Part shown: piece after piece, positions 1-8,365 of the stretch
How positions within the stretch are numbered: position 1 is the first letter of the stretch
How the letters are laid out: each line of letters starts with the position of its first letter
Assembly (NCBI RefSeq): GCF_000745965.1
Contig: NZ_JQKI01000057.1
Coordinates: 1-38,693 of the forward strand
Direction of reading: 5' to 3'
Origin: Edaphobacter aggregans DSM 19364
Lineage (GTDB): Bacteria; Acidobacteriota; Terriglobia; Terriglobales; Acidobacteriaceae
DNA: 38,693 nt
Program-made: the position numbers and the translations under genes
Notes under the pieces: generated by a model
Database searches by the model: none
Told to the model about the DNA's origin: nothing
What the model saw: the letters and a program-made list of their open reading frames with translations, nothing else

Positions 1-35
1 CTGAAACTGAACTACTCATTCAAGCGGTCACAGTA

Positions 36-1142
36 CTAGAGGATGAACATGCAGTCGCCGTAGGAGAAGAAGCGGTAGCGCTCACGGACGGCGTGGGCGT
101 AGGCGGCGAGCACTGCTTCCCTGCCCGCGAAGGCGCTTACGAGCATGAGCAGCGTGGACTGCGGGAGGTGGAAGTTGGTAAGGAGGCCGCTGACGACGCG
201 GAAGCGGTAGCCGGGGTGGATAAAGATGCTGGTCTCGCCGGTGTGTGGGTGCAGGCGGATGCCGGCGTGGGGTTCGAAGGCGGCGGTGGTGGCTTGATGG
301 GCGCAGTGTTCTAGCGTGCGGGTGGTGGTGGTTCCGGCGGCGATGATGCGCCGCTTCTCGCGGAGGGCGGCGTTGATGGCTTCGGCGGTGGCGGCGGGAA
401 GGGTGTAGTGCTCGGCGTGCAGGCGGATGTCTTCGACGTTCTCGGCGCGGACGGGCTGGAAGGTTCCGAGGCCTACGTGGAGGGTGATGGTCTCGATCTG
501 GATGCCGCGTGCGCGGAGTTGGTCGAGGATCTCGGGGGTGAAGTGTAGGCCGGCGGTGGGGGCGGCGGCAGAGCCGGGCTCGTGCGAGAAGACGGTCTGG
601 TAGCGGTCGCGGTCGTCAGCAGTGTCGTTGCGATGGATGTAGGGCGGCAGCGGCATGTGGCCTATGCGATCGAGAATGGCACGGAAGTCTTCGGTAGGGG
701 TGAAGCGCAAGGTTCGCTCGCCGTAGTCTCCGGCGGAGAGGACCTCGGCTTCGAGGAGTGGTGCGTGGTCGTTTGCGGCGGCGAAGTGGAGACGCTCGCC
801 GGGCTGGACCTTGCGGCCGGGGCGGACGAGGGCGGTCCACTCGTGCGGGCCGAGCTGCTGGGTGAGGAGGACTTCGATGCGGCCGGAGGGGTCGGGCGAG
901 CTGGCCTGGGTGTGCGGGCCGCGGACGCGGGTGGCGTAGAGGCGCGCGGGGATGACGCGGCTGTCGTTGAGGATGAGGAGGTCGCCGGGGTGGAGGAGGT
1001 GCGGGAGGTTGCGGAAGAAGTCGTCGCGGTACTCGCGGGCGCGGCGGTCGAGGATGAGCATGCGGCTGGAACCGCGGACGGGAGGAGGCGATTGCGCGAT
1101 GAGCTCTTCGGGGAGATCGAAATGGAAGTCGGCTACGCGCAC
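36..1142 (-). CDS. queA: S-adenosylmethionine:tRNA ribosyltransferase-isomerase
   Basis: QueA transfers and rearranges the ribosyl part of S-adenosylmethionine onto 7-aminomethyl-7-deazaguanine at tRNA position 34, giving epoxyqueuosine. The 368-residue protein matches the family from end to end: the N-terminal stretch with FDLPEELIAQSP, LLILNDSRVIPARL around residues 55-68, the SAAAPTAGLHFT motif near residue 195, HVGLGTFQPV near residue 225, and TNFHLPQSTLLMLVSAF near the C-terminus. It is somewhat longer than typical members because of an insertion after residue 70. It lies 10 bp downstream of the DUF374 acyltransferase gene on the same strand, so the two are probably co-transcribed. The identification rests on several invariant motifs and is secure. 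Confidence 0.97.
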   Translation of the reverse strand: MRVADFHFDLPEELIAQSPPPVRGSSRMLILDRRAREYRDDFFRNLPHLLHPGDLLILNDSRVIPARLYATRVRGPHTQASSPDPSGRIEVLLTQQLGPHEWTALVRPGRKVQPGERLHFAAANDHAPLLEAEVLSAGDYGERTLRFTPTEDFRAILDRIGHMPLPPYIHRNDTADDRDRYQTVFSHEPGSAAAPTAGLHFTPEILDQLRARGIQIETITLHVGLGTFQPVRAENVEDIRLHAEHYTLPAATAEAINAALREKRRIIAAGTTTTRTLEHCAHQATTAAFEPHAGIRLHPHTGETSIFIHPGYRFRVVSGLLTNFHLPQSTLLMLVSAFAGREAVLAAYAHAVRERYRFFSYGDCMFIL

Positions 1143-1152
1143 TGCATCGATT

Positions 1153-1815
1153 TTAGTGTGCGGAGAGGTGGGGCTCGGGGGAGCCGGACTCGGCGATCTC
1201 GACGGCGCGGTCGAGCGCGGATTGAACGGCTGACTGTTCGGCAGGAGCGAACGCGGCCCAGCCGACGGTGACGCGTGAGAAGGGCTTGGGGATGAGGAAG
1301 CGGTCCCAGGAGCGGAGGACCCAGGCGCGATGCGGATGGAGGTGGAGGGCTCCTACGTGGCCGTCGACCAGTTTTGCGAGCTGTGTGACGCCGGGCTTGG
1401 CGATCTGAGCGGGGCCACGCGGGCCGTCGGCGGTGATGGCGCAGTAGTTTTTTTCGAGATAGGCACGCTGGAGGTTGCGCAGGCCGGCGGCTCCGTCGCG
1501 GGAGCTGGATCCTCGGACGGCGACGAAGCCGAGGCGCTCGACGGTGCGGGCGATCAGCTCGCCGTCGAAGCTGCGGCTGATGAGGATGTGGATGCCTCCG
1601 TTGCGGAAGCGCCAGGCGCATGCGAGCAGGCAGCGATGCCAGAGGGCGTAGATGAGGGGCCGAGGCATGTGGTAGGCAGGCAGGACGCCGGGTTCGCAGA
1701 CGTCTTCGTAGCGCAGCGTGACACCGAGCAGGCAGATGATCATGTAGGCCATCGGGGGGACGATGGCGAGGATCAGGCGCTGCTTGAAGGTGTAGGTCTG
1801 CGAGGAATCGGACAC
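1153..1815 (-). CDS. DUF374 lysophospholipid acyltransferase-like protein
   Basis: This belongs to the DUF374 (LPLAT-like) family, thought to act as membrane-associated acyltransferases in lipid or lipid A metabolism; no substrate can be read from the sequence. A hydrophobic segment (LAIVPPMAYMIICLLGVTL) near the N-terminus is followed by an LWHR motif, an ISRSFDGELIA motif, a VRGSSSRDG stretch and TADGPRGPAQIAKPG, the usual family order. I chose the GTG at 1815 (220 residues) because family members normally begin a few residues before the FKQRL stretch. ATGs at 1881 and 1965 would add unconserved residues, and the latter would overlap the divergent toxin gene. The Shine-Dalgarno at the GTG is weak, so the start is uncertain. 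It is followed directly by queA. Confidence 0.85.
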   Translation of the reverse strand: MSDSSQTYTFKQRLILAIVPPMAYMIICLLGVTLRYEDVCEPGVLPAYHMPRPLIYALWHRCLLACAWRFRNGGIHILISRSFDGELIARTVERLGFVAVRGSSSRDGAAGLRNLQRAYLEKNYCAITADGPRGPAQIAKPGVTQLAKLVDGHVGALHLHPHRAWVLRSWDRFLIPKPFSRVTVGWAAFAPAEQSAVQSALDRAVEIAESGSPEPHLSAH

Positions 1816-1900
1816 GTGGTTGAGTTTACCGTGTCGATTACGAAGGGTTTTGCGGGAGATCGGAAGCCAGGAATGAGACATCGTATAGGATGTATGATGA

Positions 1901-2323
1901 ATGAGGCTGGTACTGGATACTTCTGTCGTCGTGTCGGCATTTCGAAGCAGGTCAGGAGCCAGCAACCGGCTGCTTCAACTTGCTGGCGCGAGACGGTTCA
2001 CGATGCTCGCCACGCCTGCGTTGTTTCTTGAGTACGAGGACGTTCTCCGCAGGCCGGAGCAGCGGAGGATTCATGGGATTGGGCTTCGTGATCTCGAGTT
2101 GCTCATGCGGGACTTGGCCAGTCTGATCGAACCGGTTGAAGTTCATTTTCGATGGCGGCCACATCTGCGCGATGCGAATGATGAGATGGTTCTGGAAGCC
2201 GCGATGAATGGACGAGCCGATGCCATTGTTACTCATAACCGAAGGGACTTTCTATCGGTGATACACGAGTTCCGGCTACGGATTCTCAGCCCCGCAGAAG
2301 CTTTAGAGGAGATATCAGAATGA
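1901..2323 (+). CDS. PIN-domain toxin (COG1569/TIGR00305 type)
   Basis: A 140-residue PIN-domain ribonuclease of the 'putative toxin-antitoxin system toxin component, PIN family' class. The acidic residues expected for metal binding are visible: Asp6 in VLDTSVVVSA, Glu44 in FLEYEDVL, Asp91 and Asp94 in RDANDEMVLEAA, and Asp116 in THNRRDF. Such toxins cleave RNA and are held inactive by a partner antitoxin. Its stop overlaps the start of the next gene in an ATGA at 2320-2323, so translation is probably coupled. An AGGA sits about 10 nt before the ATG. It diverges from the DUF374/queA pair. The toxin comes before the antitoxin, the reverse of the common vapBC order. Confidence 0.88.
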   Translation: MRLVLDTSVVVSAFRSRSGASNRLLQLAGARRFTMLATPALFLEYEDVLRRPEQRRIHGIGLRDLELLMRDLASLIEPVEVHFRWRPHLRDANDEMVLEAAMNGRADAIVTHNRRDFLSVIHEFRLRILSPAEALEEISE

Positions 2324-2568
2324 GCCGCTCTACATACCCGCTTAAACTGCCGACCTCAATCAAGAACGCTGCTCAACGGCTGGCGAAGGAGGACGGCGTC
2401 TCGCTCAACCAGTGGATTTCGGTCGCTGTCGCGCAGAAGATCGGCGTCGTGGAGACGGCAGACGCCTTTTTCGAGAGGCGCTCCCAGGGAGCAACGGGAA
2501 AGACGCTGAAGAGGCTGCTGCGGCAGGCGCCTGACAGACGGCCCGATTCAGGGGATGCGATCGATTAG
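2320..2568 (+). CDS. Ribbon-helix-helix antitoxin (HicB-like)
   Basis: An 82-residue protein with the YPLKLPTSIKNAAQRLAKED...SLNQWISVAVAQKI pattern of ribbon-helix-helix antitoxins, in which the first strand contacts DNA and the two helices dimerise. The C-terminal part, rich in Arg and Asp, is presumably the toxin-binding tail. It overlaps the PIN toxin by 4 nt and is almost certainly its antitoxin and autorepressor (family knowledge and context, not shown by the sequence alone). Its stop overlaps the convergent ABC permease stop at 2565-2568, leaving no room for a separate terminator. Confidence 0.85.
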   Translation: MSRSTYPLKLPTSIKNAAQRLAKEDGVSLNQWISVAVAQKIGVVETADAFFERRSQGATGKTLKRLLRQAPDRRPDSGDAID

Positions 2569-3803
2569 CTGTATTTGAGCCAGCGCATGATCTCGGGCAG
2601 GGTGGGGCGCTTGCCGTACATAAGGATGCCGACGCGGTAGATGCGCGCACTGACCCAGAGGATGGCATAGATGGTGGCGACCATCAGGCCTATGGAAAGA
2701 GCGATCTCCCAGGCGGGCGGCGTGGCGAGCGAGATGCGCAGATACATGATGAGCGGGGCGCAAAAAGGTATGAGCGAGATGATGCGCGCCAGCGGGCCGC
2801 TGGGATTGCTGATGACGGGAGCGAGCGCGAACATGCAGCCGGCCAGCGGCATCACGAGGATCATGTTGAGCTGCTGAAGCTCCTGCTCGGAGTTGACCAT
2901 GGCGCCGAGCGCGGCGGCGACGGAGGAGTACAGCAGATAGCCGAGCAGGAAGTAGACGACGAAGAAGACGAACTGCATGGGGCTGAGCGAGACATGAACG
3001 TTGCCGCCGGCCATTGCGCCGAGGAGAGAACCGCTGGTGAGAACGGCTGCGGCGAGCAACCAGACGGCGACCTGGGTTAGTCCGACGGAGCCGACGCCGA
3101 TGACCTTGCCGGCCATCATCTCCTCGGGCCGGATGGTCGCCAGCAGCACCTCGAAGACGCGCGAGGTCTTCTCTTCGATGATGGAGCGGGCGACATTCAT
3201 GCCATAGAGCAGGATGACCATATACATCAGCACGAAGAGAACAGTCGCAGCGATGTAGCTTGATGTGGTATCGGCCTTCTTGCCCGCCTGCGTTGTATCG
3301 ACCTTGATAGGTTGCATGAGAGCGTCGACGTCGCCGGCGACCATGCCCTCGTGCGTGAGGCGCTCGCGCATCAGCACAGTTCGCAGCGCGCTATTGATGG
3401 AGGTTTTGGTGCTGATGTCGGCCGCCGAGCGAGGCGTGTACGAGAAGCTGGGGCGGCCACCGGGAGCGGAGGCGGGAGTGATCCAGAGGTAGCCGTCAAT
3501 CTGGTTATCGGCCAGCATGCTGTCGAGGGTGTCGTGGGTCGCAGAGTTGCCGGGGGAGATGATGTCGACCGTCATTCGGCTGTCCTTGCCGTTCTCAAGT
3601 TCCTTTTGCAGGTCGACAGCGAGTTGCTGGTCAGGCGAGACGACGGTGATGTGCGAAGTGGGCTTCGATTTCCTGCTGGTGACGACGGAGCCGACGATGC
3701 CTCCTCCCATCAGCAGCGGAATCATCAGCGTGGAGATGAGAAAGGCCTTGGTGCGGACACGCTCCAGGTATTCGCGCTTTGCGATGAGCCAGATGTTATG
3801 CAT
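2565..3803 (-). CDS. ABC-2 family exporter permease (NatB-like)
   Basis: A 412-residue membrane subunit of an ABC-2 type exporter. Near the N-terminus is the first membrane segment (FLISTLMIPLLMGGGIVGSV), then a large extracytoplasmic domain (roughly residues 45-180), then a cluster of membrane segments from residue 185 to about 395. The EEKTSRVFEVLLATIRPEE stretch on the cytoplasmic side is characteristic of the NatB/YhaP group, which exports sodium or unidentified small molecules. The gene overlaps the upstream ATPase gene by 8 bp, so the two form one operon and one transporter. The substrate cannot be deduced. Confidence 0.9.
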   Translation of the reverse strand: MHNIWLIAKREYLERVRTKAFLISTLMIPLLMGGGIVGSVVTSRKSKPTSHITVVSPDQQLAVDLQKELENGKDSRMTVDIISPGNSATHDTLDSMLADNQIDGYLWITPASAPGGRPSFSYTPRSAADISTKTSINSALRTVLMRERLTHEGMVAGDVDALMQPIKVDTTQAGKKADTTSSYIAATVLFVLMYMVILLYGMNVARSIIEEKTSRVFEVLLATIRPEEMMAGKVIGVGSVGLTQVAVWLLAAAVLTSGSLLGAMAGGNVHVSLSPMQFVFFVVYFLLGYLLYSSVAAALGAMVNSEQELQQLNMILVMPLAGCMFALAPVISNPSGPLARIISLIPFCAPLIMYLRISLATPPAWEIALSIGLMVATIYAILWVSARIYRVGILMYGKRPTLPEIMRWLKYS

Positions 3804-4698
3804 CGACGCGGTCTCCTACGGTTTCGATAAAGATCTCTTCAAGGGTGGGTTCCATGACCTCGAAGCGGGTGATGCGCGCCTTTGCGACGGCCTCGGCGAG
3901 CAGGGGCTGGGCGTTGGCGCCGTCGCGGAGCTTGATCTCGGCCATGCCGTTGTAGTTCTTGGCGCTCTCGACGGAGGGGTTGTTCAGGAAGGAGGCGTCG
4001 CCCTCGAAGACCATCTGGACGCGATTTTTGGGGTAGCGAGACTTGATCTCCTGCATGCCACCGGAGAGGACGAGACGGCCGCGGTGGATGAGACAGATGG
4101 CATCGCAGAGCTTTTCGACCTGGTCCATGCGGTGGGTGGAGAAGAGGACGGTGCGGCCCTGTTTGCGAAGGTCGACGAGGGTATCCATGAGCAAGGTGGC
4201 GTTGACGGGGTCGAGGCCGCTGAAGGGCTCGTCCATGATGACGAGCTCGGGCTCGTGCAGGAGGGCGGCGATGAACTGGATCTTCTGCTGCATGCCCTTG
4301 GAGAGCTCCTCGGTCTTCTTGGGGATGGCCTCGGTGATCTCCATACGCTCGCACCAGACGTGGGCGCGCTTGGTCGCTGTGGCGGCGTCGAGGCCGTGGA
4401 GTTGGCCCAGGAAGCTGAGCTGGTCGATGACCTTCATCTTCTTGTAGAGGCCGCGCTCCTCGGGAAGGTACCCGACGCGGTGAAGGTCCTTGCGATTGAA
4501 GGGCCGGTCGAAGAGCTCGACTGAGCCTGAGTCGGGCACGGTGATGCCGATCATCATGCGGATGGAGGAGGTCTTGCCGGAGCCGTTGGGGCCGAGGAGA
4601 CCGAACATGCTGCCGGGCTCGATGCGAAAGCTCAGGTTTTCGACGGCGATTTTGGTGTCGTAGGCTTTGCGGACCTGGTGAAGTTCAACGATGGCCAT
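3796..4698 (-). CDS. ABC transporter ATP-binding protein (NatA-like)
   Basis: A 300-residue ATPase subunit. Walker A is GPNGSGKT at residues 36-43, the ABC signature is LSKGMQQ at 132-138, Walker B ends in LVIMDEP with the catalytic Glu at 157, and the H-loop is STHRMDQ near residue 204. About 80 residues follow the nucleotide-binding domain, as in the NatA/CcmA exporter ATPases with a DUF4162-like tail. It energises the permease encoded immediately downstream. A secreted-protein gene ends 42 bp upstream on the same strand and may share its transcript. Confidence 0.94.
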   Translation of the reverse strand: MAIVELHQVRKAYDTKIAVENLSFRIEPGSMFGLLGPNGSGKTSSIRMMIGITVPDSGSVELFDRPFNRKDLHRVGYLPEERGLYKKMKVIDQLSFLGQLHGLDAATATKRAHVWCERMEITEAIPKKTEELSKGMQQKIQFIAALLHEPELVIMDEPFSGLDPVNATLLMDTLVDLRKQGRTVLFSTHRMDQVEKLCDAICLIHRGRLVLSGGMQEIKSRYPKNRVQMVFEGDASFLNNPSVESAKNYNGMAEIKLRDGANAQPLLAEAVAKARITRFEVMEPTLEEIFIETVGDRVDA

Positions 4699-4740
4699 GG
4701 ATTCCTGTACGAAGGTATACGGCCAGTTTATCAGTACCTT

Positions 4741-5334
4741 TTAGCGGCTTTTACGTTCGAACGAGGTAGCCAGATCGAAGATCGAAGGTTCTGGTTCCTT
4801 TGAATCGATAGACTTAACCTGTTCAACGGCAAGAAGCATGCAACAGCCCATATGTCCATATCCACCGACGTAGTGGTGTTGGCTGTCGATAGAAACCACT
4901 TGAGCGAAGATGCGCGCCCGAACAGTAGCACGAATGGATATGTCTTTTCCGGGCCTGGAATGGAGCAACTTATCGAACTTTTCGAAGAGTTCATCTCTCA
5001 CCAGCATTACGGGAGCACCCTGGACTACGAGAGGTTTCTTTTTGTTGCTGGGACTGATGCCGCAGCAATACATCGTATTGGTCCCTGCAGTTCCTCCATA
5101 TTCCATCCAGATGCCGGGCAAGTTGTTTTTGTTATTCCAGAAGCAGGATGGTTCTTCGAACATCGAGTCCTCGAAACCGTGCGTGGCATAACCCGAGACC
5201 TCAACGAGCTTTTTGTTGAAGCTAATTGGATCTTCCTTTCTCTGACAGAGAGTGGTTTTGATGGGCTGCTCGGGCGGCTGCGCAGAGACTGATGCCGTGA
5301 TGGCCAACAGAATGATCTGGAAGAGTGGTCGCAT
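4741..5334 (-). CDS. Small secreted protein of unknown function
   Basis: I do not recognise this family. Starting at the ATG at 5334 gives 197 residues opening with MRPLFQIILLAITASVSAQ, a clear Sec signal peptide; a start further upstream would bury it. The mature part has several cysteines (including CC in MYCCG and GCC in HMGCC) and a KLVEVSGYATHGFEDSMF stretch reminiscent of small OB-like secreted domains, which is only an impression. It is probably periplasmic or extracellular. It ends 42 bp before the ABC ATPase gene and diverges from recG across about 64 bp that must hold both promoters. Confidence 0.7.
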   Translation of the reverse strand: MRPLFQIILLAITASVSAQPPEQPIKTTLCQRKEDPISFNKKLVEVSGYATHGFEDSMFEEPSCFWNNKNNLPGIWMEYGGTAGTNTMYCCGISPSNKKKPLVVQGAPVMLVRDELFEKFDKLLHSRPGKDISIRATVRARIFAQVVSIDSQHHYVGGYGHMGCCMLLAVEQVKSIDSKEPEPSIFDLATSFERKSR

Positions 5335-5398
5335 GATGCCGAAGTATAGTTGCTCAGAGCACGGCACCATTATTAGCGAGGCTTGGTAGCATCGGTCT

Positions 5399-7780
5399 GT
5401 GCTGGAACTGTCGACACCGATCAAGTTTGTGAAGCGCGTGGGAGAGCGCGTTGCTGAGGCGCTGGCGGAACGTGGGGTCGAGACCGTCGAAGACCTGCTG
5501 TATCACCTGCCGTTCCGGTATGAGGATCGGCTCAATCCGGTGCCGATCAGGCAACTGAAGGCGGGTGCGATGGCCTCGATCATCGGGGAGGTGCGGGGTT
5601 CAGTGCTGCTGCGTACGCGATCGATGCCGATCTTCGAGATGACCGTGGGGCAGGGGCTGGACACGGTGAAGTGCATGTGGTTCCACGGCAGCTACCTGAA
5701 GGACAAGTTCAAGGCCGGGCAGATGGTGGCTCTGTATGGGAAGCTTGAGGCCTCGCGCTCGACCGTGGGCAAGTTCAAGATGATTCAGCCGCAGTTTGAG
5801 ATTCTGCCGGGGGCGGATTCGGCGGAGGCGGAGTTTGTATCGCTGGAGGTGGGAAGGATCGTTCCGGTGTATGAGTTTCTGGGCGGAACAACGGCCTGGG
5901 GAGCGAAACTAACCTCGCGGTGGCTGCGTCGGGTGGTTTGGGGACTGCTGGAGGAGCTGGAGAGTCAGCGAGGCGGCGGGGTTGTGCCGGAGACTTTGCC
6001 TGCTGCGATGCTGCAGCGGCTTGGGTTGCCGGGGAGACTGAACGCGCTGCGTGCGGTGCACTTTCCGGAGGCGGGGACGCCGGTGGTTGAGTTGATGTCG
6101 GCGGCTACGCCAGGGCATCGGCGGCTGATCTTCGAAGAGCTGTTTTATCTGGAGCTGGGGCTGGAGTTGAAGCGGCGGCGGCTACGCGAACGCGAGGGCA
6201 CGGCGTTTGTGACCGATGAGCGCGTGCGGAGGGCGTTGAAGCAGATCCTGCCGTTTCATCCGACGGCGGCGCAGAAGCGCGTGCTGGGCGAGATTGCGGC
6301 GGACATGCGCAGGCCGCAGCCGATGCGGCGGCTGCTGCAGGGCGATGTGGGGTCGGGCAAGACGATCGTCGCGATGCAGGCTGCGCTGGTGGCGATCGAG
6401 AACGGCTACCAGGCTGCTCTGATGGCGCCGACGGAGATTCTGGCGACGCAGCATTATCTTTCGGCGAGGAAGCTGCTGGATGGCGTGGTTTCTCCGCGGA
6501 CGGGTCGGCCGTATCGCGTGACGCTGCTTACGGGCTCGCTGGACGATGCGACGAAGCGCGAGGCAAGGGGCAGGATCTATCGCGGAGAGACGGGGCTGGC
6601 GATTGGGACGCATGCGCTGATCGAGGAGAAGGTGGACTTCGACAATCTGGGGCTGGTGATTGTGGATGAGCAGCATCGCTTCGGCGTACAGCAGCGGTTC
6701 CGGCTGATGAAGAAGCCGGGCCCCGATGGGAGATCGGCGGAGCCGGATGTGTTGGTGATGACGGCGACTCCGATACCGCGAACGCTGGCGCTGACGCTTT
6801 ATGGGGATCTTGAGACGAGCATGATCGATGAGCTTCCGCCGGGGAGGACCCCGGTCGTGACGCGGAGGACGACGGAGGAGCGCTCCGAGGATGTCTGGGC
6901 GTTTGTGCGCAAGCAGGTTGCCGCGGGGCAGCAGGCTTATATCGTGTATCCGGTGATTGAGGGCGCGAAGGACGATCAGCCGGAGCTGGATTTTGCGCGG
7001 GATGAGGAGGAGAGTGCCAGTGCAAAACAAACCGCAGATTCTTCGACTGCGCCTTTGCTGCGCAAAGGCTCCGCTCAGGATGTCACGTCATTGAAGGGTG
7101 CCAAGGGTAGGAAGAAGCCGACAGAAAGAAAGGTTGCGAAGACGGAGAAGCTGTTTGAGCCGAAGAAGGCGCTGCGGGCGGCCACCGATATGTATGAAGA
7201 GCTGCGGGCCGGAGCGCTGGCCGGGCTGCGGCTGGGGCTGCTGCACGGTCGGCTGAGCGCGGATGAAAAAGAAGTGGTGATGCGGCGGTTTCAGCGCGGT
7301 GAGATCGACGTTCTGATTGCGACGACGGTGATTGAGGTGGGCGTGGATGTTCCGAATGCTTCAGTGATGGTGATCGAACACGCGGAGAGGTTTGGGCTGG
7401 CGCAGATGCATCAGCTTCGCGGGCGCGTGGGACGCGGCTCAGCGAAGAGTTACTGCATCCTGATGACGGGCGGCCGGGTGAGCGAGCAGGCCGAGGCACG
7501 ATTGAACGCGATGGTCGCGACGCAGAACGGATTTGAGCTGGCTGAGCTCGATTTGGAGCAGCGCGGGCCGGGCGAGTTCTTTGGAACGCGGCAGGCGGGG
7601 ATGCCGGAGTTCCGCGTCGCCAACCTGCTGCGCGATCGCGCGGTGCTGGAGCTGGCGAAGGCCGAGGCTACGCGGTTCGTGCAACGGCCTGATCCAGCGA
7701 TGACGCGCGAGGAGAGAGAGGCGGTGTGGGCGAGATTGAAGCAGCAGTGGCAGCGACGCTATGGGCTGGTCGAGGCTTAG
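5399..7780 (+). CDS. recG: ATP-dependent DNA helicase RecG
   Basis: RecG remodels stalled forks and branched DNA. The 793-residue protein has the N-terminal wedge/OB region (from VEDLLYHLPFRYEDRL), Walker A GDVGSGKT near residue 315, the DEQH box (IVDEQHRFGVQQRF) near residue 422, VMTATPIPRTLALTLYGDL, and motif VI QLRGRVGRG. The start is a GTG; the residues after it fit the family. It is about 90 residues longer than usual. Much of the excess lies between the two helicase lobes at about residues 525-600, a low-complexity linker that includes a REP-like DNA element read in frame (7033-7086). The helicase motifs are intact, so the protein is probably functional. It converges on a response regulator across a hairpin at 7800-7832. 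Confidence 0.96.
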   Translation: MLELSTPIKFVKRVGERVAEALAERGVETVEDLLYHLPFRYEDRLNPVPIRQLKAGAMASIIGEVRGSVLLRTRSMPIFEMTVGQGLDTVKCMWFHGSYLKDKFKAGQMVALYGKLEASRSTVGKFKMIQPQFEILPGADSAEAEFVSLEVGRIVPVYEFLGGTTAWGAKLTSRWLRRVVWGLLEELESQRGGGVVPETLPAAMLQRLGLPGRLNALRAVHFPEAGTPVVELMSAATPGHRRLIFEELFYLELGLELKRRRLREREGTAFVTDERVRRALKQILPFHPTAAQKRVLGEIAADMRRPQPMRRLLQGDVGSGKTIVAMQAALVAIENGYQAALMAPTEILATQHYLSARKLLDGVVSPRTGRPYRVTLLTGSLDDATKREARGRIYRGETGLAIGTHALIEEKVDFDNLGLVIVDEQHRFGVQQRFRLMKKPGPDGRSAEPDVLVMTATPIPRTLALTLYGDLETSMIDELPPGRTPVVTRRTTEERSEDVWAFVRKQVAAGQQAYIVYPVIEGAKDDQPELDFARDEEESASAKQTADSSTAPLLRKGSAQDVTSLKGAKGRKKPTERKVAKTEKLFEPKKALRAATDMYEELRAGALAGLRLGLLHGRLSADEKEVVMRRFQRGEIDVLIATTVIEVGVDVPNASVMVIEHAERFGLAQMHQLRGRVGRGSAKSYCILMTGGRVSEQAEARLNAMVATQNGFELAELDLEQRGPGEFFGTRQAGMPEFRVANLLRDRAVLELAKAEATRFVQRPDPAMTREEREAVWARLKQQWQRRYGLVEA
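7033..7086 (+). repeat. REP-like palindromic element inside recG
   Basis: Inside recG is a short stretch opening with CAGATTCTTCGACTGCGC, with a central palindrome of TGCGCCTTTG/CGCAAAGGC type and ending CTCCGCTCAGGATGTCAC. It has the form of the 'gattcttcg...ctcaggatgac' repeats common between genes in many soil bacteria. Here it is read in frame and supplies about 18 residues (ADSSTAPLLRKGSAQDV) to the linker between the helicase lobes. Identification is by resemblance; copy number elsewhere in the genome was not checked. Confidence 0.6.
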
Positions 7781-7799
7781 AGGCAGGGAGTAGGGCGAT

Positions 7800-7832
7800 A
7801 GGGAGTAGGAAAAACTGCTTTCCCTACTCCCT
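7800..7832. terminator. Bidirectional hairpin between recG and the response regulator
   Basis: The arms AGGGAGTAGGAAA and TTTCCCTACTCCCT pair around a short loop, with one bulged base. The hairpin sits exactly between the convergent stops of recG (7780) and the response regulator (7840) and is flanked by A- and T-rich bases, so it can end transcription from both sides. A further direct copy of GGGAGTAGGG lies just upstream at about 7785-7795, so the sequence may come from a repeat family. Confidence 0.7.
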
Positions 7833-7839
7833 CATTTCC

Positions 7840-8277
7840 TTACGAGGCTACTGCCTGGCTCAGCATGGAGACGGCGGGCTGTGTGGGGTGGACCTTCTTG
7901 GGGCCGCGTTTGCGAGCAACGAGGACACGAATGCGCTCGATCATCTCGGCCGGGGAGCTTGCCCCTTTGGGCAGAAAGACGTCGGCGGAGCAGCCGCGGT
8001 CGAAGGCGGCGACGGTGCCGGAGACGATCATGGCAGGCAGCGCGGGCTGCATTTGCTTGGCCTTGCGGACGAGTTCGTTGCCGTCCATCTGGGGCATGTT
8101 GAGATCGCTAAGCAGAAGATCGAGGGAGCCGGGGAGCGACTGCTCGATGACCTCGAGGGCGTGATGGGCAGAGAGGGCCGGGATGACGCGGTAGCCGCGC
8201 GTTTCCAACAGGAAGGTGCGGACAGAGAGTGCTTGTTCGTTGTCGTCTACGCAGAGGATCGTCTTCTTGGGCCGCAA
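7840..8277 (-). CDS. Single-domain response regulator
   Basis: A stand-alone receiver (CheY-like) domain with no output domain. From the chosen TTG start (RPKKTILCVDDNEQAL) it is 145 residues: the acidic pair DD at the start of the fold, the phospho-acceptor Asp in LLLSDLNMPQMDG, the Thr/Ser position in IVSGT, and the Lys in VFLPKG. A C-terminal tail (KRGPKKVHPTQPAVS) is basic. A GTG at 8364 would add 29 residues with no similarity to the fold; I prefer the TTG, where most homologs begin, but this is not certain. No histidine kinase is nearby, so its partner lies elsewhere. It converges with recG. Confidence 0.85.
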   Translation of the reverse strand: MRPKKTILCVDDNEQALSVRTFLLETRGYRVIPALSAHHALEVIEQSLPGSLDLLLSDLNMPQMDGNELVRKAKQMQPALPAMIVSGTVAAFDRGCSADVFLPKGASSPAEMIERIRVLVARKRGPKKVHPTQPAVSMLSQAVAS

Positions 8278-8365
8278 AGTAATATCTCGCTTCTGCCGGT
8301 GCGCCGCCGTAACGACGGCCCGGCCGATGGGCCAGGCTGAGGATCGGCTGGTTTGCCGCTCCACG

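Noticed and set aside
582..1271. Long plus-strand reading frame opposite queA
   Set aside because: It is antisense to a secure family member, its composition (Gly/Ala/Val/Glu-rich) is that of a shadow frame in GC-rich DNA, and it has no ribosome site or recognisable motif.
1330..2031. 233-codon plus-strand frame opposite the DUF374 gene
   Set aside because: Antisense shadow of a recognised gene that also overlaps the PIN toxin start.
3517..4524. 335-codon plus-strand frame opposite the ABC exporter genes
   Set aside because: It covers parts of two recognised genes on the other strand and has low-complexity composition without family features.
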